Of a DNA stretch of 64,000 nucleotides, positions 39,618 to 52,100 are shown in pieces. The position numbers and the translations under genes were made by a program. Each line of letters starts with the position of its first letter. Within the stretch, counting starts at the first letter, position 1. The stretch spans positions 126,500 to 190,499 of the forward strand of contig PYST01000010.1 of assembly GCA_003049485.1 (NCBI GenBank). The letters are read 5' to 3'. The stretch is from Ophioceras dolichostomum. Its lineage: Eukaryota; Ascomycota; Sordariomycetes; Magnaporthales; Ophioceraceae. A model generated the notes under the pieces. It saw only the letters and a program-made list of their open reading frames with translations, made no database searches and was not told the origin of the DNA.

Positions 39618-40998
39618 CTGGCCATCAGGGGGTGTGGTGTCCTCGGGGGATGTCTCCTTTGCCTGACTAGGTACCTACCTACTTCTAGGTATGACCGAAA
39701 GTAAAACCTTCCTGCCGTGGAATTTCTTTCTTTTTTTCTTTTTTTTTTATGAACCCACCGACTCATTCCGAATGACTTCGATCATGTGAAATTGTAATTT
39801 CAGTCGTGCAGGAAAGGGAAACGGCACTGTAGATACGATGGGGTGGATGTGTATGGGAGGAGGGGGATGGAGTAAGGGAGGTGAGGGAGGAGGAGAGGGA
39901 GGTGAGAAGCCGATCCCAGCCGTCACGGCGTGCATGACGGGATCTCGTGCGCAATTCACAACTCGCAACCAGAATGATCCCAAACCTTATTGTTTCCGTC
40001 ATTTTCCTTTACATGCTCCCTACCTGCATACCAGAGAGGTAGGACCTACTACATATGTCCGGGCGCACACCCATTCTCAACGGCTTGTCTTCCCTGCAGC
40101 CACCTCAACACTGTGTGACTTCTCCCAAAGTTTGCCCATGTTCGATGATGATGAGGAGATAACGGGCAAGGGGGGCGGGCGGGCCGGACAGGGACCTAGC
40201 GATGGAAAGAAAAAAGAGGCGTGAATGTCGGTGAAGGAAATCCTGCCGCCTTACCTTGCTCGGCTAGTTGTTTTGTGTAAGGTTTGCACTGTGTCCAGCC
40301 CAGCCGCCGGGCATGGGTTTGGAATGGAATGGAATGGCAGGGCATGATGGCATGCACACGCCGGGCGAGCGACATGGGACTCGATTCGACTCTTCATCTT
40401 TCTTCATTTTTCCACTCATCTGCTCAGCTCATTTCTGTTATGTACCAATATCCCTTACCTGTCTCCCAGTGCTTCGCCGATACGGTGCGGTGAGGTGCAG
40501 TGCCCTGAAAACCCAGTCGATACTCGATACATTCCAGGTTCATTCTGCTCCGCCTCTCTTTCCCTCCCTCCTGGGGCTCCCGGGCGATGAACGGCAAGAA
40601 CCAACCCCGGGCAATTGAAATTTGATTACTCGCATGCGACCATTTGAACAATGAATTTTAAATTTTTCGTCTCTGTCTGTCTTCAAGTGTCTGTTGTGTA
40701 CTTACACCTACCGGCGGCCGATGATCGCGTGCAAAAACGTCTGTCTGTGCGAGAAAGCGGAAGGGCGGCCGATGGATGATTGATGGCTGGCATAACCGAC
40801 AGAAACAGAAAATTGGTCAGTCAGCCCAAGGAAAAAAGTGAGGTAAACCAAAAAGGGGATGAACGAACGCTCGGGCTGCTGGAAACTGTCTGGCTGGCTG
40901 ACAATGGGCTGTTCAAAGAAACTGAAGCAAGTGCTGTGATGGTGACCTGGGATATTACGGCTTCTAGAGGGGTGTGTGTCTTTCCTCTTTGGTCTTTG

Positions 40999-41017
40999 TA
41001 TTATTATTATTATTATT
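40999..41017. repeat. TAT trinucleotide repeat
   Basis: About six TAT/ATT copies. Confidence 0.9.
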
Positions 41018-41164
41018 TCCCCTTTCCTCCATTTTTACGCCTCAGTTTTTTTCTTCTTCATTTATTTCTTCTGCAGTGCAATCAATAGCTTGACTAGCGA
41101 GAGGTTTGCGAAGAACCAGGCGTGCACAAGTGTGCGCAGTCAAGGCTCGTGCTCGACATTGTCA

Positions 41165-41195
41165 TTGTTCCTTGTTCCTTGTTCCTTGTTCCTTG
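41165..41195. repeat. TTGTTCC heptamer array
   Basis: Just over four perfect copies of TTGTTCC. Confidence 0.9.
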
Positions 41196-43689
41196 ACAAC
41201 CCACTCGATGGACCTATCCGGAACTTTGTTTTGCGCCTCACCTCTGAGACATGAAGCGGTGACCGGGCAATATTCTGTCCCTTCGGTCGTCTTCAGTAGT
41301 CTTCACCGACCCTTTCATGCCGCTGGGCACTTTTCCTTCGCATGCGCAGCAAGGCAAGCCACATTGTCAATAGCGTAGGTATGACTAGTACCTCTAGTCC
41401 ATGATGCAGACTCATGAAACCTCTCCCTTTCTTTCTCCCTCTCTCCCCCTCTGCATTAAATCCGAACTTTATCCTTGGGGGTAGCTACGGGAATTTGTTG
41501 AACCCACCCATCGTGGAAGAAACAAAGAGCACGCCCTTCTCAACAAGAGCCCATGAGTCCATCCATCCTAAGAGGCCCAACGGGTGGCAACGGCCGAAGG
41601 TGTCTGCCCGACATATCACGGGAAATGGCGTGTGGTTGTCGGTCGGGACGTTCCATGTCAGACGGTAAGTACGTGCTCTGTGGTAATTCATTGTTTCCCA
41701 TTCCCGCCGAGCCGCACTACAGTACCTTCGGGCCGTGCTGTGCGCACCACGCAAGGACCCTGGTGAGCGACCGACCGACCGCCTCCCTCTGGCCGCAACG
41801 CACCAAGGGGAGCCCTGGGTAAAGTATACTTTCTTTTCCCCAGTCCATGGTTCGTTCGTTTGGCCTCTTCGGCAGCTCGTCTTGGCAAGTGTGTCATGGA
41901 AACGTCACACGCGGCATTTCTGGCCTCGTAGAGTTTTGAAGAGAGGGGGGGACGGGAGCCAAAATCCGCTCCCGCCGCTTGCTTTTTTGTTTGCCTCGCT
42001 GACCGCTCTTCTCTGGTCGACATTTCCGAAACTGCAGCGACCAGGAACCACCCGGACGTAAAGGACGGCGGCGTGGTGGGCGAACGGGGCGGAGAGGGGA
42101 GCGTGTAGGTTATGGGACGAGGACATCCCCGTTTGGTTTTTGGTCGCCTTTTTTGAGGAGAATGCCAGAAGAGTGTGCGTCATTGAAGCGGTGGAAAAAT
42201 ACAGAGGTGAACTTACCTCAGGCCACGCAGAATTACGGATTGGGAGGCGTCAATGATGGAGGTGTGTCTCTCTCACAGGAGCACTGGAGAAGCGGCATGG
42301 TGGGTGAGATGTGCTGCGAGAATATTACACACCACCCAGACTTATTGTGCCTGTTTTGGGCAATGTGCCTTAGTGTCCCCAACATCCCCAACACGCGACG
42401 TCCGTGTTTTGTCACCCAAGGCGCGCTAAATTCCCTAGCTGCAACACGCCTCCTCTTCTCCCCGCCTGTCGCCTGTCGTTGACTCTTCTTCAGAGCTAAT
42501 GTCCTGCAGAGAGATGCAAACCATTGAATTCATATTGAATTTCTTCCTCTTCTTTCGGTCTTGTACTTACGTTGTAGGTGGAAGCCCGTGTGCTAGGAGA
42601 CCCTTCGAAGTGCGGCAGATACCCGACCACCGAGTCTGGGCGGAGAGGCGGCAAGGCGGCATATCCACAATGGCCTCGCCCACCAATGCACGACCACGAA
42701 TCGTCCCGTCCTCGTCCCTCGCCCTTGTATCCCCCGCCGTCTCCTCTCCTCTCCAACTCCCTCGGAGTGATCTTGAGGCTGCATATATCGACCACTCAGG
42801 AATCGCCCTCTAGCACGCGCTGGAGACGTGCCCCGCCAACAAGCCATACTGCCTGCTTCTCGAGGGGTGTCTTCGGAGCTCTCGAGACCCTCGGACGCGT
42901 CCGTATGCAGCCTGCTGCAGTAGTCTGCTGCGGGGGCTCGCAGTGGCCTTTGCTGTTTGCTACACAAGAAAGTATACTTAAGGTGGGGACCACAACCCAT
43001 TCCGCCTAAGCAGTGACGTGACTGCGCGATAACTGCACACTCTGTCGGTTACCTGCTTGCTCCAGGAGTGGGACGGCGGGCGTTTGCTACTGGCCTCTCC
43101 GTCGCCTATCACGCCCCTCCCCGTTGCCACCAGTAGTCTCTCCAGCAGGACTCCCAGTATGTACCCCGCCTCGAGGCATCTTCCTCTTATCGTCTCCCCA
43201 TCCTATAGAAGAGTCCCATAGAAGGGTTGGCTGGACTGCAGGCTAACTCTCCAGCTTCGAGCCAGTCAGAAGAAAGTGACAGGCATGCAGATAACCTATC
43301 CCGTACATACTACCAGTAGCTGTTCTACTACGTACCTCCTCCTCTCCCCGGTCTCTGCTCTTCCTCTCGCCCCATTTTCCTTGAGGATCTACAACAGGAA
43401 GTGATATTTGCAAACACGAGGCGACGAGTGTGCCATCCGACGCTGGATGGAGAGATCAAGGGACATCGAGAGCAAGATGCCAACGCACCAGCAAGCAATA
43501 TGACAAGGCATGTGTCACAAACACCGCCTACATGTCTCATTGCCATTGCCCAAGACTGCAGGAGGCGTCGACGACGCGCAGGAGAGACAAGGATTTGAGG
43601 ATAGTAGCAGTAGCAGGCGCAGACTGAAGGCAAACACCATCCATCCCCGACAGCCGCGAATCAAAGGAGGCGGAAACGCCCAGCGATAC

Positions 43690-43723
43690 CCACACACACA
43701 CACAAACACTCACAAACACACAC
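43690..43723. repeat. CA-rich tract
   Basis: CA dinucleotides with CAAACACT interruptions. Confidence 0.85.
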
Positions 43724-44948
43724 GGCGCGGCTTAGCGAGACCTAGCTCTTTTCTCACGCACTCTCTCGTCTCTAACTCCCCGAGTCGAGGCCGGCTGCCA
43801 AGACGGCACGAAGCAAACTCCGAATGGCAAACTGGGTCCACTATGACGAGACCAACCGCCTTCGGCGGCGCGGCACAGAATGTCGGACAGAAGAGCAAGC
43901 AAGGGAGATGAGATAGACCGCCCGGCCAGCAACGGGGCAGTTGACTCCTCTCTCCTCCCCCTTCTGAGCCTTCTCCCCCTTCCCCTCCTCTCATTCTCCC
44001 TGTAGGCCTGGGGAAGACCCGGAAGGTGGGAGGGAAGACGCTAACGACAGCCGCCCGAAGAGTGGAGAGCCAACCATGGTGCTCCGATCCCGAACCTGCC
44101 TAGACGAAGCCACCCACAAGAGTGCGGATCGCCGAATCACAGCCGCAGACCGCCGTGGGTGTGGAGCACCCTTTTTTCGCTGCCTTCCCTCCGTTTCTCT
44201 CTCATTCTTTTGCGAGAGCCCGCTCTGCGACGAGGCAATTTCTGCCTGGCGTCGTCGCCAACAGCTCAAGCAGTACATAAACACACAACTCACGCATGCA
44301 TCTCTTGCCTGCAGCCACACACTACTACTTCGCTTGCGCGCTCGTAGAAGCAAACAAAGTCTAGGTACCCACCTGAGGTATGGAGCGGAGAACTAGGAAA
44401 AGTGCCACGGTATGCAGCTTCAGTCACAGTCACACTTACACCCACGCCCCCTCTTCCCGTCTTCATCACAGTCCTCAACACATTTTCCCCCGTTTCCCTC
44501 CCCGTACGTACCTAGGCGAGTAGGATACCGTGACAGGACAGCAAACAAGCTCGCGGCTGTAGGACGTGACACCTCGTTTGGCTTTTTGTTCGGCATACAG
44601 TCCCTCCATCTCTGTTGGGCATAGTGGAGGGCGTCGGCGTCGGCGTGTGCGTTGTCGTTTGGTGAAACTTGTGCTAGCTCTCCTTGATGCCCCAAAGAAG
44701 CCCTAGAGCCTGGGAAATACCCACTAGTACCTACACATATCGGGAAGCCAGCCAGCCAGAATGCCAGAATGCCAACCAGAATGCCTTGCATTCCCCCTTC
44801 ATCCGATAGGGCACGACGTGCATGCACGGCTCTTTTTGTTTGCACCCTTGGAGCCATGGGATGGAGGCGAAGCGTGTGGATGGTCAGTACTTCCATAGTT
44901 CTCGGGAGGTACAAGCGGGTTCCTCGACTCAACTGGCCAACACGGACG

Positions 44949-45060
44949 ATGTATAAAAAAAATTAAAAATTAAAAAATAAAAAAAAGAATTAAAAGAAAG
45001 TAGTAGGATTAAAAAAACAATTTCACGAACTAGGAATTAATTATTTCTTCGGTATTTATC
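44949..45060. repeat. AT-rich island
   Basis: About 110 bp made mostly of A-runs joined by TTAAAA/AATTAA words in an otherwise GC-rich region. Function unknown; nucleosome-free DNA, an origin-like element or a 3' end signal are all possible. Confidence 0.7.
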
Positions 45061-47511
45061 TTCCTTTTTTGTCTCCCCCTAATCACGAAGGAAAAAGCAA
45101 CTCCCCAAGTCGTTGTTGCGGCGCCAGCTGGCGCCAGTCCAGCGAGGTGCATGGCAGACCAGGGGCCCCTGTCTTGCCCCCAAGTTAACGTACCGCGGCC
45201 CAGCCAGAGCGCGGCCAAGTTTTGCTGTCTCCATTTCAGCCTCACCGTAGCCGGACGTCCGTGGCCTGGCTCGCTGCCTCGCTGACCAGCTGACCGGCTG
45301 GCTCGCTGGCTGGCTGGTTGGTTGTTTCACGATCCCCCTCCGTTTTTGACCGCTTGCTTGTTGACGAGTAGTAGCAGCAGCAGCCACAGGTAAACAAGCC
45401 ACGAGAAGGGAGGTCGCACTGCGTTCTCTTTCCTGTGCACGATGTGCGCGATGTGCACGATGTGCAATATATGTGAGGCATGTTTTATGCCACAAAAACA
45501 GCCACAAGGGCCTCAACACATGAAGTACTCGCGTCAAGGAAGTGGCTGGTAGGAAGCGCGCACGCGAGGGCAGGGGAGAGGGGGAGAGAGACAGAGCTCT
45601 CAGTCTTACCTCTTGCAAAGAAAATGTCGAATGGTGGTCTGAAGCCTGGACATTCCCAGGGTGTTGGTCGTTGATGATTCTTGGGCAAACACGATGCCTA
45701 CAGATTGGGCACCATCGACTCTCGATCAGGCGTCTTTTATCTCCTATTATTTCCCATGAACAAAGAGAGTACTAAACGCCAAGCGCGGTTTGATACCAGC
45801 GACGCCCTATTGTTATTTTGTTGTCGCGTGTTTTCTCACGAGCCCCCTAGAGTCATCAGCCTCCTCATCTCCGTCTTCCCTCCCTGACCTGACCCCTTTC
45901 AAACCAACAGACCACGATCGTAACACATGAGACAATCAGGACGGCTATACACGAACAGATAGCAAATAGATATTTGCATAGTCGACAAAAGTACCTAGGT
46001 AACCAAATCGTCCACTTTAAAGTCGAATCGCGTGTGGTGCCTTTGCGGATGCAACGTGGAGACCTTGTCCGCTAATCAGCAAATCAGTGGAGAGTGCAAG
46101 TAGGGGTTGTGAGAGAACCGGTGTGCGACGCGGACTCTTCTCTTCTGATGACTGGCAACTGTAACTGCAAGTCAGTCGTTCAGTGTGGATGGAAATGTGA
46201 GAAGTGAGCGCGATTCACGGGCCGCCCATCCATGCCCATCCCCCAGAGCGAAGCGACCCAAAGAAGGCCGCGGAAAGCGCGGCAGTTGTGGTGGTGTGAA
46301 CCCATCATTTATCCATCGCATCACCGCACAGACGGGGTTGACTATATCGTCATCATTCTCCTCGTCCTCATCACTAGAAGGGATCCTGCGGCCCACGACG
46401 TGCCAGGGGGTTCGTGATGATGATGGGGAACCAAAAGGGGGAGCTCACAGGGGCAGCAAGCCCTGCTCCAACCAGTCAGTCTCTTAAGAAACTGGCTCTC
46501 TCCTATCTAGAACTTCGAGTCAAACATCAACCTTCTTTGGCTAAGAAGAAGAGCTGAGCTGTTTACCTGTCTTCCGACAATCGAACGGGAAAAGCTCCAC
46601 TTCAACTGAGACACAGCACCAACAGCTTTCGACTTCAGAGGGCCAATAGGCTCTCTGTGTAACTCATGGAATAGAAAGCAAGAGGGACGGCTGATTCTGC
46701 TTGTTCTCTCAGAAACGTGATTGGAAAGACTTGGCTGAGTCGTCCCCAGAAGTGACGGGAGAGGTGAGCCCCTATTTGGCTGATGAGAATAAGCAAGAGG
46801 CAAGCGGGCGAGTCTTGGCTCCGCAGGACCACATAGCTAGCCCAAGTGAGGTCAAGCATGCTTCAGTTATTACAGAGACAAACGGATTAAACGAGAGTCT
46901 AGCGAGATTTATACTCTTCGGGGTTCGGAGGGCGTCGAACGCGAATCGGACCCAATGCCCCAGGCCTAAAGCCATCCAGGGCAGGGGCTCATCGCTCGAG
47001 AGCTTCAGTGCTTCCGGTCGAGTGCTGCTCTTCCCTCTAGCCTTCTGCCTCTCAAAACAACTTCACGGTTAAGGAACAGACTCCAGTCATCATCCTCTTT
47101 CTTTCCATCCTATCACTATTTTAGATGCATCATATATTAATGAGTGACACTGGCTTCCTTCTCCCGAGCTAGCGCGGTGTCTGGTCGAGCTTTTTCGTGC
47201 TCATCCCGCAGAGGCAGATTGCTGTGTCTTGCGGAGAACTGCTTGATCTTCACTGAAGGGACAGAACCCTCGCCAGCCGGAGTGCACTGAAGTCTTCCGT
47301 GTCAACAGCGCCTCTGCGCGCTAGAGGTGGCCGCCCTCAGGTTACTCCTCCAGGTGCCAACTTGGGCGGGTCGCTCGACGCCACACCCAACTCGCGACTT
47401 CCACCCCTGGTTTCCCGAACATTCTGCGCAATTTACTTCATTCAAATTAGATATCTCTTTCCCTTATACCTCAAAGCACCCTGTACATAATTCTCACATT
47501 GCAATTCCAAT

Positions 47512-48203
47512 ATGTCGCAATACAGTTCTCAGCAGTCTCTCTTCTACCATAGCTCTCTGGACACCATCGTTCACCATTTTGATGTGGTTTTGAGACCGGT
47601 GAATAATTTAGCGAGGCTGAACTTGGCAAAAATAGCACGAGACTTCGCACTATGCTGCTCCAGCTTATAATTGCTGTTACCTCACCGTCCGCAAACAAGC
47701 ACAGTCCACTGTCCTTCGACCACACACTGCATCGACAAGCGTCTCCGCGCACCGCTCCGCTGGCTCCATCCATGCCATCGCGTCCATCCCTTCCCTTCCC
47801 GCTGTCTTTCCGCCCGACGCCCTCGTCGGGCTCTCGAACCCTCCTCCTCGCAACTACCGATCTGATCGGGCAATGCCGGGCCCCATCGCAGCCCATCCCC
47901 TTGGCGGCAAATTACGATCAAGATCGTGGTGAGCGAACGCATGTCAGTGAGGGGGGGGGGTGTGAGATTCTCCCACTAGCGCGAACCCGCCGGACAATTT
48001 TTCACGGTGAATTTCTTCGCACTGTGCCACTACCCCCTTTTTGGTATTTCGTTACCCCTTTTTCTCATCATCGCCGCCGTATTGCTCTTTTTTTTTCTGC
48101 CTTTTTTCCATCCTTAACAAGGGGTGCATGGGAAAGGGAATTGCAGACTGACAAAACAAAACACACTTCCCGGATCAACAAAGCCACAGTGACACGACAG
48201 TGA
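47512..48203 (+). CDS. Candidate two-exon hypothetical gene, about 208 aa
   Basis: Product not recognised. The ATG at 47512 has A at -3 and follows about 368 nt without ATG; the upstream end is pyrimidine- and CA-rich like a fungal leader. Exon 1 (47512-47598, 29 codons) starts MSQYSSQQSLFYHSSLDTIV. A possible 65-bp intron (47599-47663) has donor GTGAAT, a CTGAAC branch-like site and a CCAG acceptor. Splicing is phase 0 and opens 180 more codons up to 48203, rich in Ser, Pro and Leu. Without splicing the frame stops after 52 codons. A further GTGAGC donor at about 47932 could end exon 2 earlier, and the tail beyond it looks less protein-like. No domain, signal peptide or clear membrane segment is visible. 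ATG-free gaps of this length are expected a few times by chance in this window, so the support is modest. Confidence 0.28.
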
Positions 48204-48728
48204 TGTCCATCACCGCCACCGTAAGACAAGACAGGCCTGCCCCTGGCCTGCCGTAAGGTGAGCAGCACATGAAAGGCCACCAAACTTATGTACCCAGGCA
48301 GCTTACAAAGTGCCTCAATGAAGAAGATTCCCGGACGGATATGGCTGCTGCCTTCGTCTTGCGTCTGCAACCACCGCCAGGGACGCAAATACAGGGCCAG
48401 GGCTACTACCGTTTCTAAAGCACTAATACCGTATCTGTAATCTTCCAACTCAGCGTTTTGTCCTCCCAGTGTTTGTCGGATCGTGAAATCTACGAACGGG
48501 GAAAAATATCGAGCAGATGATGGGAGTAAGACGAAAGGTCGATTCCCACAGAGTGCGACGAGAGAGAGAGAGAGGGAAGGGGCGGAAAGAGGAACAGAAA
48601 GGGAATTTATCTTAGACAAGCATGACGATATAAGAGTGAGAGTGTACAAGCAGCTTGTCGAAAGAATAGCAGCCAAACCCGTCAGTTTTTGTCCTCCTTA
48701 CGTCCCGGCCTCTCTGCCTCCAGGCGTC
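48204..48728. other. Intergenic DNA before the third gap
   Basis: A 202-codon - strand frame (48676-48068) has one hydrophobic, protein-like segment (about 48490-48245) but no ATG anywhere near its start and no recognisable domain, so it is not called. Confidence 0.35.
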
Positions 48729-48773
48729 NNNNNNNNNNNNNNNNNNNNNNNNNNNNNNNNNNNNNNNNNNNNN
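48729..48773. other. Assembly gap (45 N)
   Basis: N-run directly followed by eleven CCT units. Predicted frames across it are artefacts. Confidence 0.99.
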
Positions 48774-48806
48774 CCTCCTCCTCCTCCTCCTCCTCCTCCT
48801 CCTCCT
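48774..48806. repeat. CCT microsatellite
   Basis: Eleven CCT units directly after the third N-run; the true array may extend into the gap. Confidence 0.95.
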
Positions 48807-49154
48807 TTTTACTCCATCCTTTTGCCCCTTCACATTCCCCAAGATAGGTCCAAAGGGTGCCTGCTACGCTCGCAAACACAAAGCTTACAACAGTCACTCG
48901 CTCACCGGGATCTAGACTGGTGGGTGGTTTTTCCCAGGATGAATGCGATGCGGAGAGAGGGCGCAGGCACACACTTACACACACGGGACGGACTGGAGCT
49001 CGTAAAACTTTTATATCCCGAACCCCGTCTTCTGAGGCAGAAGCCCAGCCCAGCCCAGCCCAGTCCGGTTCAGTCCGGTCCAGTCCATGCTTTCTCCGGT
49101 CTCTCTAATGCCGGTGCATGCCTGCCGGAGCAGGAGCAGGAGCAGGACCATGCT

Positions 49155-49174
49155 TCACTCACTCACTCACTCAC
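49155..49174. repeat. TCAC microsatellite
   Basis: Five perfect TCAC copies. Confidence 0.9.
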
Positions 49175-52100
49175 CCTGCTCCCCTGCTCCCTGTTGGGTT
49201 CTTCTGATTCTGCTTCTGCTTCTGCCCTCCTTGACGGCCGGCTCCGGCCAGCGAAAATGCTATTTCTGAAAAAAAAAAAGGAATGCAAAAGTATGACTAT
49301 TTCAGGAGGGGCCGTCGCGATGTGATGGGTACTAGGCACCCAGGTAGGTGAAGGTAGGTAGATGGCTTCAGTTCCTTTGCATAAGTACGCGGGAGGGGGG
49401 AGGGGGGAGGCGTGGGCCAGGCGGCCGAATAAGCGGTGTTTGCTATGAAACACCTTAGAAAGAACCTTCTCTCTCCTCGCGCCAGGGCTTCAGGGATCAG
49501 TGCAAGTAAGGAGGGAAGCCCATCATTCGTTCCACTTTGGTCGCTCCGTTAGTCCTCCGAGCTCTCCGAGAGCCGGCGATGGCTGGCAGGTCGGGGGTAG
49601 GCAGGTCAGGTCAGGGGAGCGCGTACTCTTATCGTCCATCCGTTCGTCATGCACCTGCACACCAAAGGGCAAGGGGGCTAACAGAGAAGCAAGGCCTTTT
49701 ATTTTCCCTTCCCGTCGATCATACCCCGGCAGCTTCTTGCCGCCTGTGGAACATATATGTACGTGAAATGTACTCCTAGAAACCACAAGTACCTCCCTAC
49801 TACCTACTAGGCAGGTGCGTGCGCATGCGGTAGAAATGCTTTGCCTGCCGGGATGACAGACAGAATCAGTGAAGCCGAACCCGCGGTGTTCCGCTGGAAG
49901 GAAGGAAATCGAACGGCCGTTCCGCCGACTGCCGTATGTAGTCGTCATCGCTTTAATGATCTCAGCCCCCAATCCTGCCTGCTGCTGCCAGATCCTCCGT
50001 CCTCCCTCCTTCGCTTCTCTCCCTCTCTCTCTCCCTTCCTTCGTCATCGGTACTGAATATTTCGCTCCGATCCTAGGTATCTTTTTCATCCATCTTCTTT
50101 CCTGCTTCTGATCTATCTTTCTAGGTCAGTTTGTATGGACCCATCCCTTCTGAGTCGACGACTCTTTCTGTTTCCGATGGGGCAACAAGCGAAGGAGAAT
50201 GTGGCTTAGTAACGGGTCTTGCCGGCACCGGTTCGACGCGCGCCACACGGCGGAGCGGAACGTTTGCGGGTACTGCCTGGCCTGTGCTGCGCGGTTCGTA
50301 CCGTACTTTTCCTTCCTCCTTGGGCCGTTGGGGCTATAGCTTCCAGAACGGGATCTGAGCGGGTTTGCGTGCGTGGTAATACGCGCCACACGCGATTCCA
50401 ATGGCGGACGGCTGGTGTGCTCGGACCCCTTGGCTGACGGACCGACCGGGGGGAACGACGGGGCATGGATGGCTGGACAAGGTCAGAAGCAGCGGAAGGA
50501 AGCGCAGGGGGACGGACGGACGCAGTTAGTATATCACGTCAGATCCGAAGAACGCAAGGACTCGCTCGCTCGGTCGCGATCCTTCCCGGGGAGGAACGGT
50601 GGGCTGGCTGGCTGCTTACAGCTTGCGCGCGCGAGCGCGGAGGCAAAGTCCATTCTTAAGAGCAGAGCATGCCGGGGGCAGAAGGTAGGTTTTCTCAAAT
50701 TCGTTTTATCCGAGACGCGACCATGATGACGGCCAGGGCAAAGGCCCAGGGCCCGGCTTAGGACTCGCTAAGACAGACATGCAGTGGCTTTTACAGTATG
50801 TCGACCCCTGCTGTGTCGTTTCACAGACGGACAAAAAAACATCTCCGCTCGTACACACGAAGAGCCCAAAAAAGAAAAAAAAAACCCCCGCGGGATATGG
50901 AGATTGTTGGGAGCCTGTTGCGAATTGGTGCGATCCACTGGGACTAGAAGTTTGGTTCCAAGGGAGTGATGGTGTGCGGCGAATAAAGGAAACAAACAAA
51001 ACCCCTGAGCGGTGAGACGTCTGGACCATGCCGTGATGAAAATTGGAATTCGCCAGCAAGCCACAGACATTAGCATGTTTTTTGCGCCTTTCATACCTCC
51101 ATATAATGTATGACCTGTATCGGTGAGATTTTCGCGAATCTTTTGCTCATCTCGTGCTATATCGAATCGCACATTACGAGTTGGAGCCGTGGCTTAGACC
51201 CGAAGATTGGATTTATGATTCGACGTGTATGACCACGGAATGTGACTGGAATTGTTCCTTCTCGGTGTAGGTCGGCTAGCGGTGTGGAGAGTGTCTGCTT
51301 GTGCGGTGGTGTGGGTGAGCAAGCTGGGTACTAGCAGTCCTGCTATGTACTAGTACGTAGACTCCGTCAGTATCCCTCGCACACCGTTCCCATCCACCGT
51401 ATCGGTTCTGGTTAGGGCGGCGCGAGTGATCTCGGAGAATTTCGCATCAGAAGACAAGTGGGCGGGCAACAATAGAAACACGTCGTCATCGGGCCTGTCA
51501 CTCCGAGAAGATCTCACGCCCTCACCACAAAGGCACAAGCACTCTCACTCTGTCACACATTATCACACTCACACTCATAGGACACCCATAGGACACCCCT
51601 GGTGAGAGAGGCACAGGAACACACGAACTCATCATTCATACGCCCCCCTCACAATTTTGCGGTTGTCCCCTTAAGCCCGCACAGGAAAAAAAAAACTCAT
51701 GGATGCAACAGGGCAAGGGAAGCAGTCGCCGCAGACTGAGTGCGCTTATTAGGCGCCCCTGAAGCTGCCGCTGAAAGTTCCATCTCTTCGGGTCAAAGCT
51801 GACTGACTTGGGTGAAGCCCTCGACAGGGGGCCCTGTCCCAAGATGACTACATACCACCAAACAGAGGGCAAGGATCCTATGTCATTAGCCGTGGCTTCT
51901 TCCGGAGTTACAAGTCTCCGGACAGAGCCGAATATTCTCGGCTATCGTCTCAACTACCTAGTACTCTGGTAGAATAACTGACGACAGACCGGACTTGCCT
52001 GCCTTTCAGTCTCTGCCAACTGTCAGCAAAAGAGAAATAAAAGCTCTTGTGAGAATGACATGTCATTTAGCACTGAAATCTCACATAGCATCTCACATAG

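Larger units (their letters stand above)
38941..47511. other. Intergenic DNA between convergent genes, first part
   Basis: It is dense in TAGGTA/ACCTAC words (38810, 39190, 39370-39470, 39665, 44362, 44505, 45990). It also holds a CGCGCGGG array (39591-39617), a TAT repeat (40999-41017), a heptamer array (41165-41195), CA tracts (43690-43723), an AT island (44949-45060) and GATGTGCRC units (45441-45468). 46480-47500 is less repetitive; a frame at 46701-47072 (+) begins at TTG after a CTCTCAG that could be an acceptor, but has no partner exon or family. Confidence 0.5.

Noticed and set aside
48068..48676. 202-codon - strand frame with a hydrophobic segment
   Set aside because: No ATG at or near its start, no splice partner, no recognisable domain.
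48483..49325. 280-codon frame crossing the third N-run
   Set aside because: Depends on unknown bases and a CCT repeat translated as poly-Pro.
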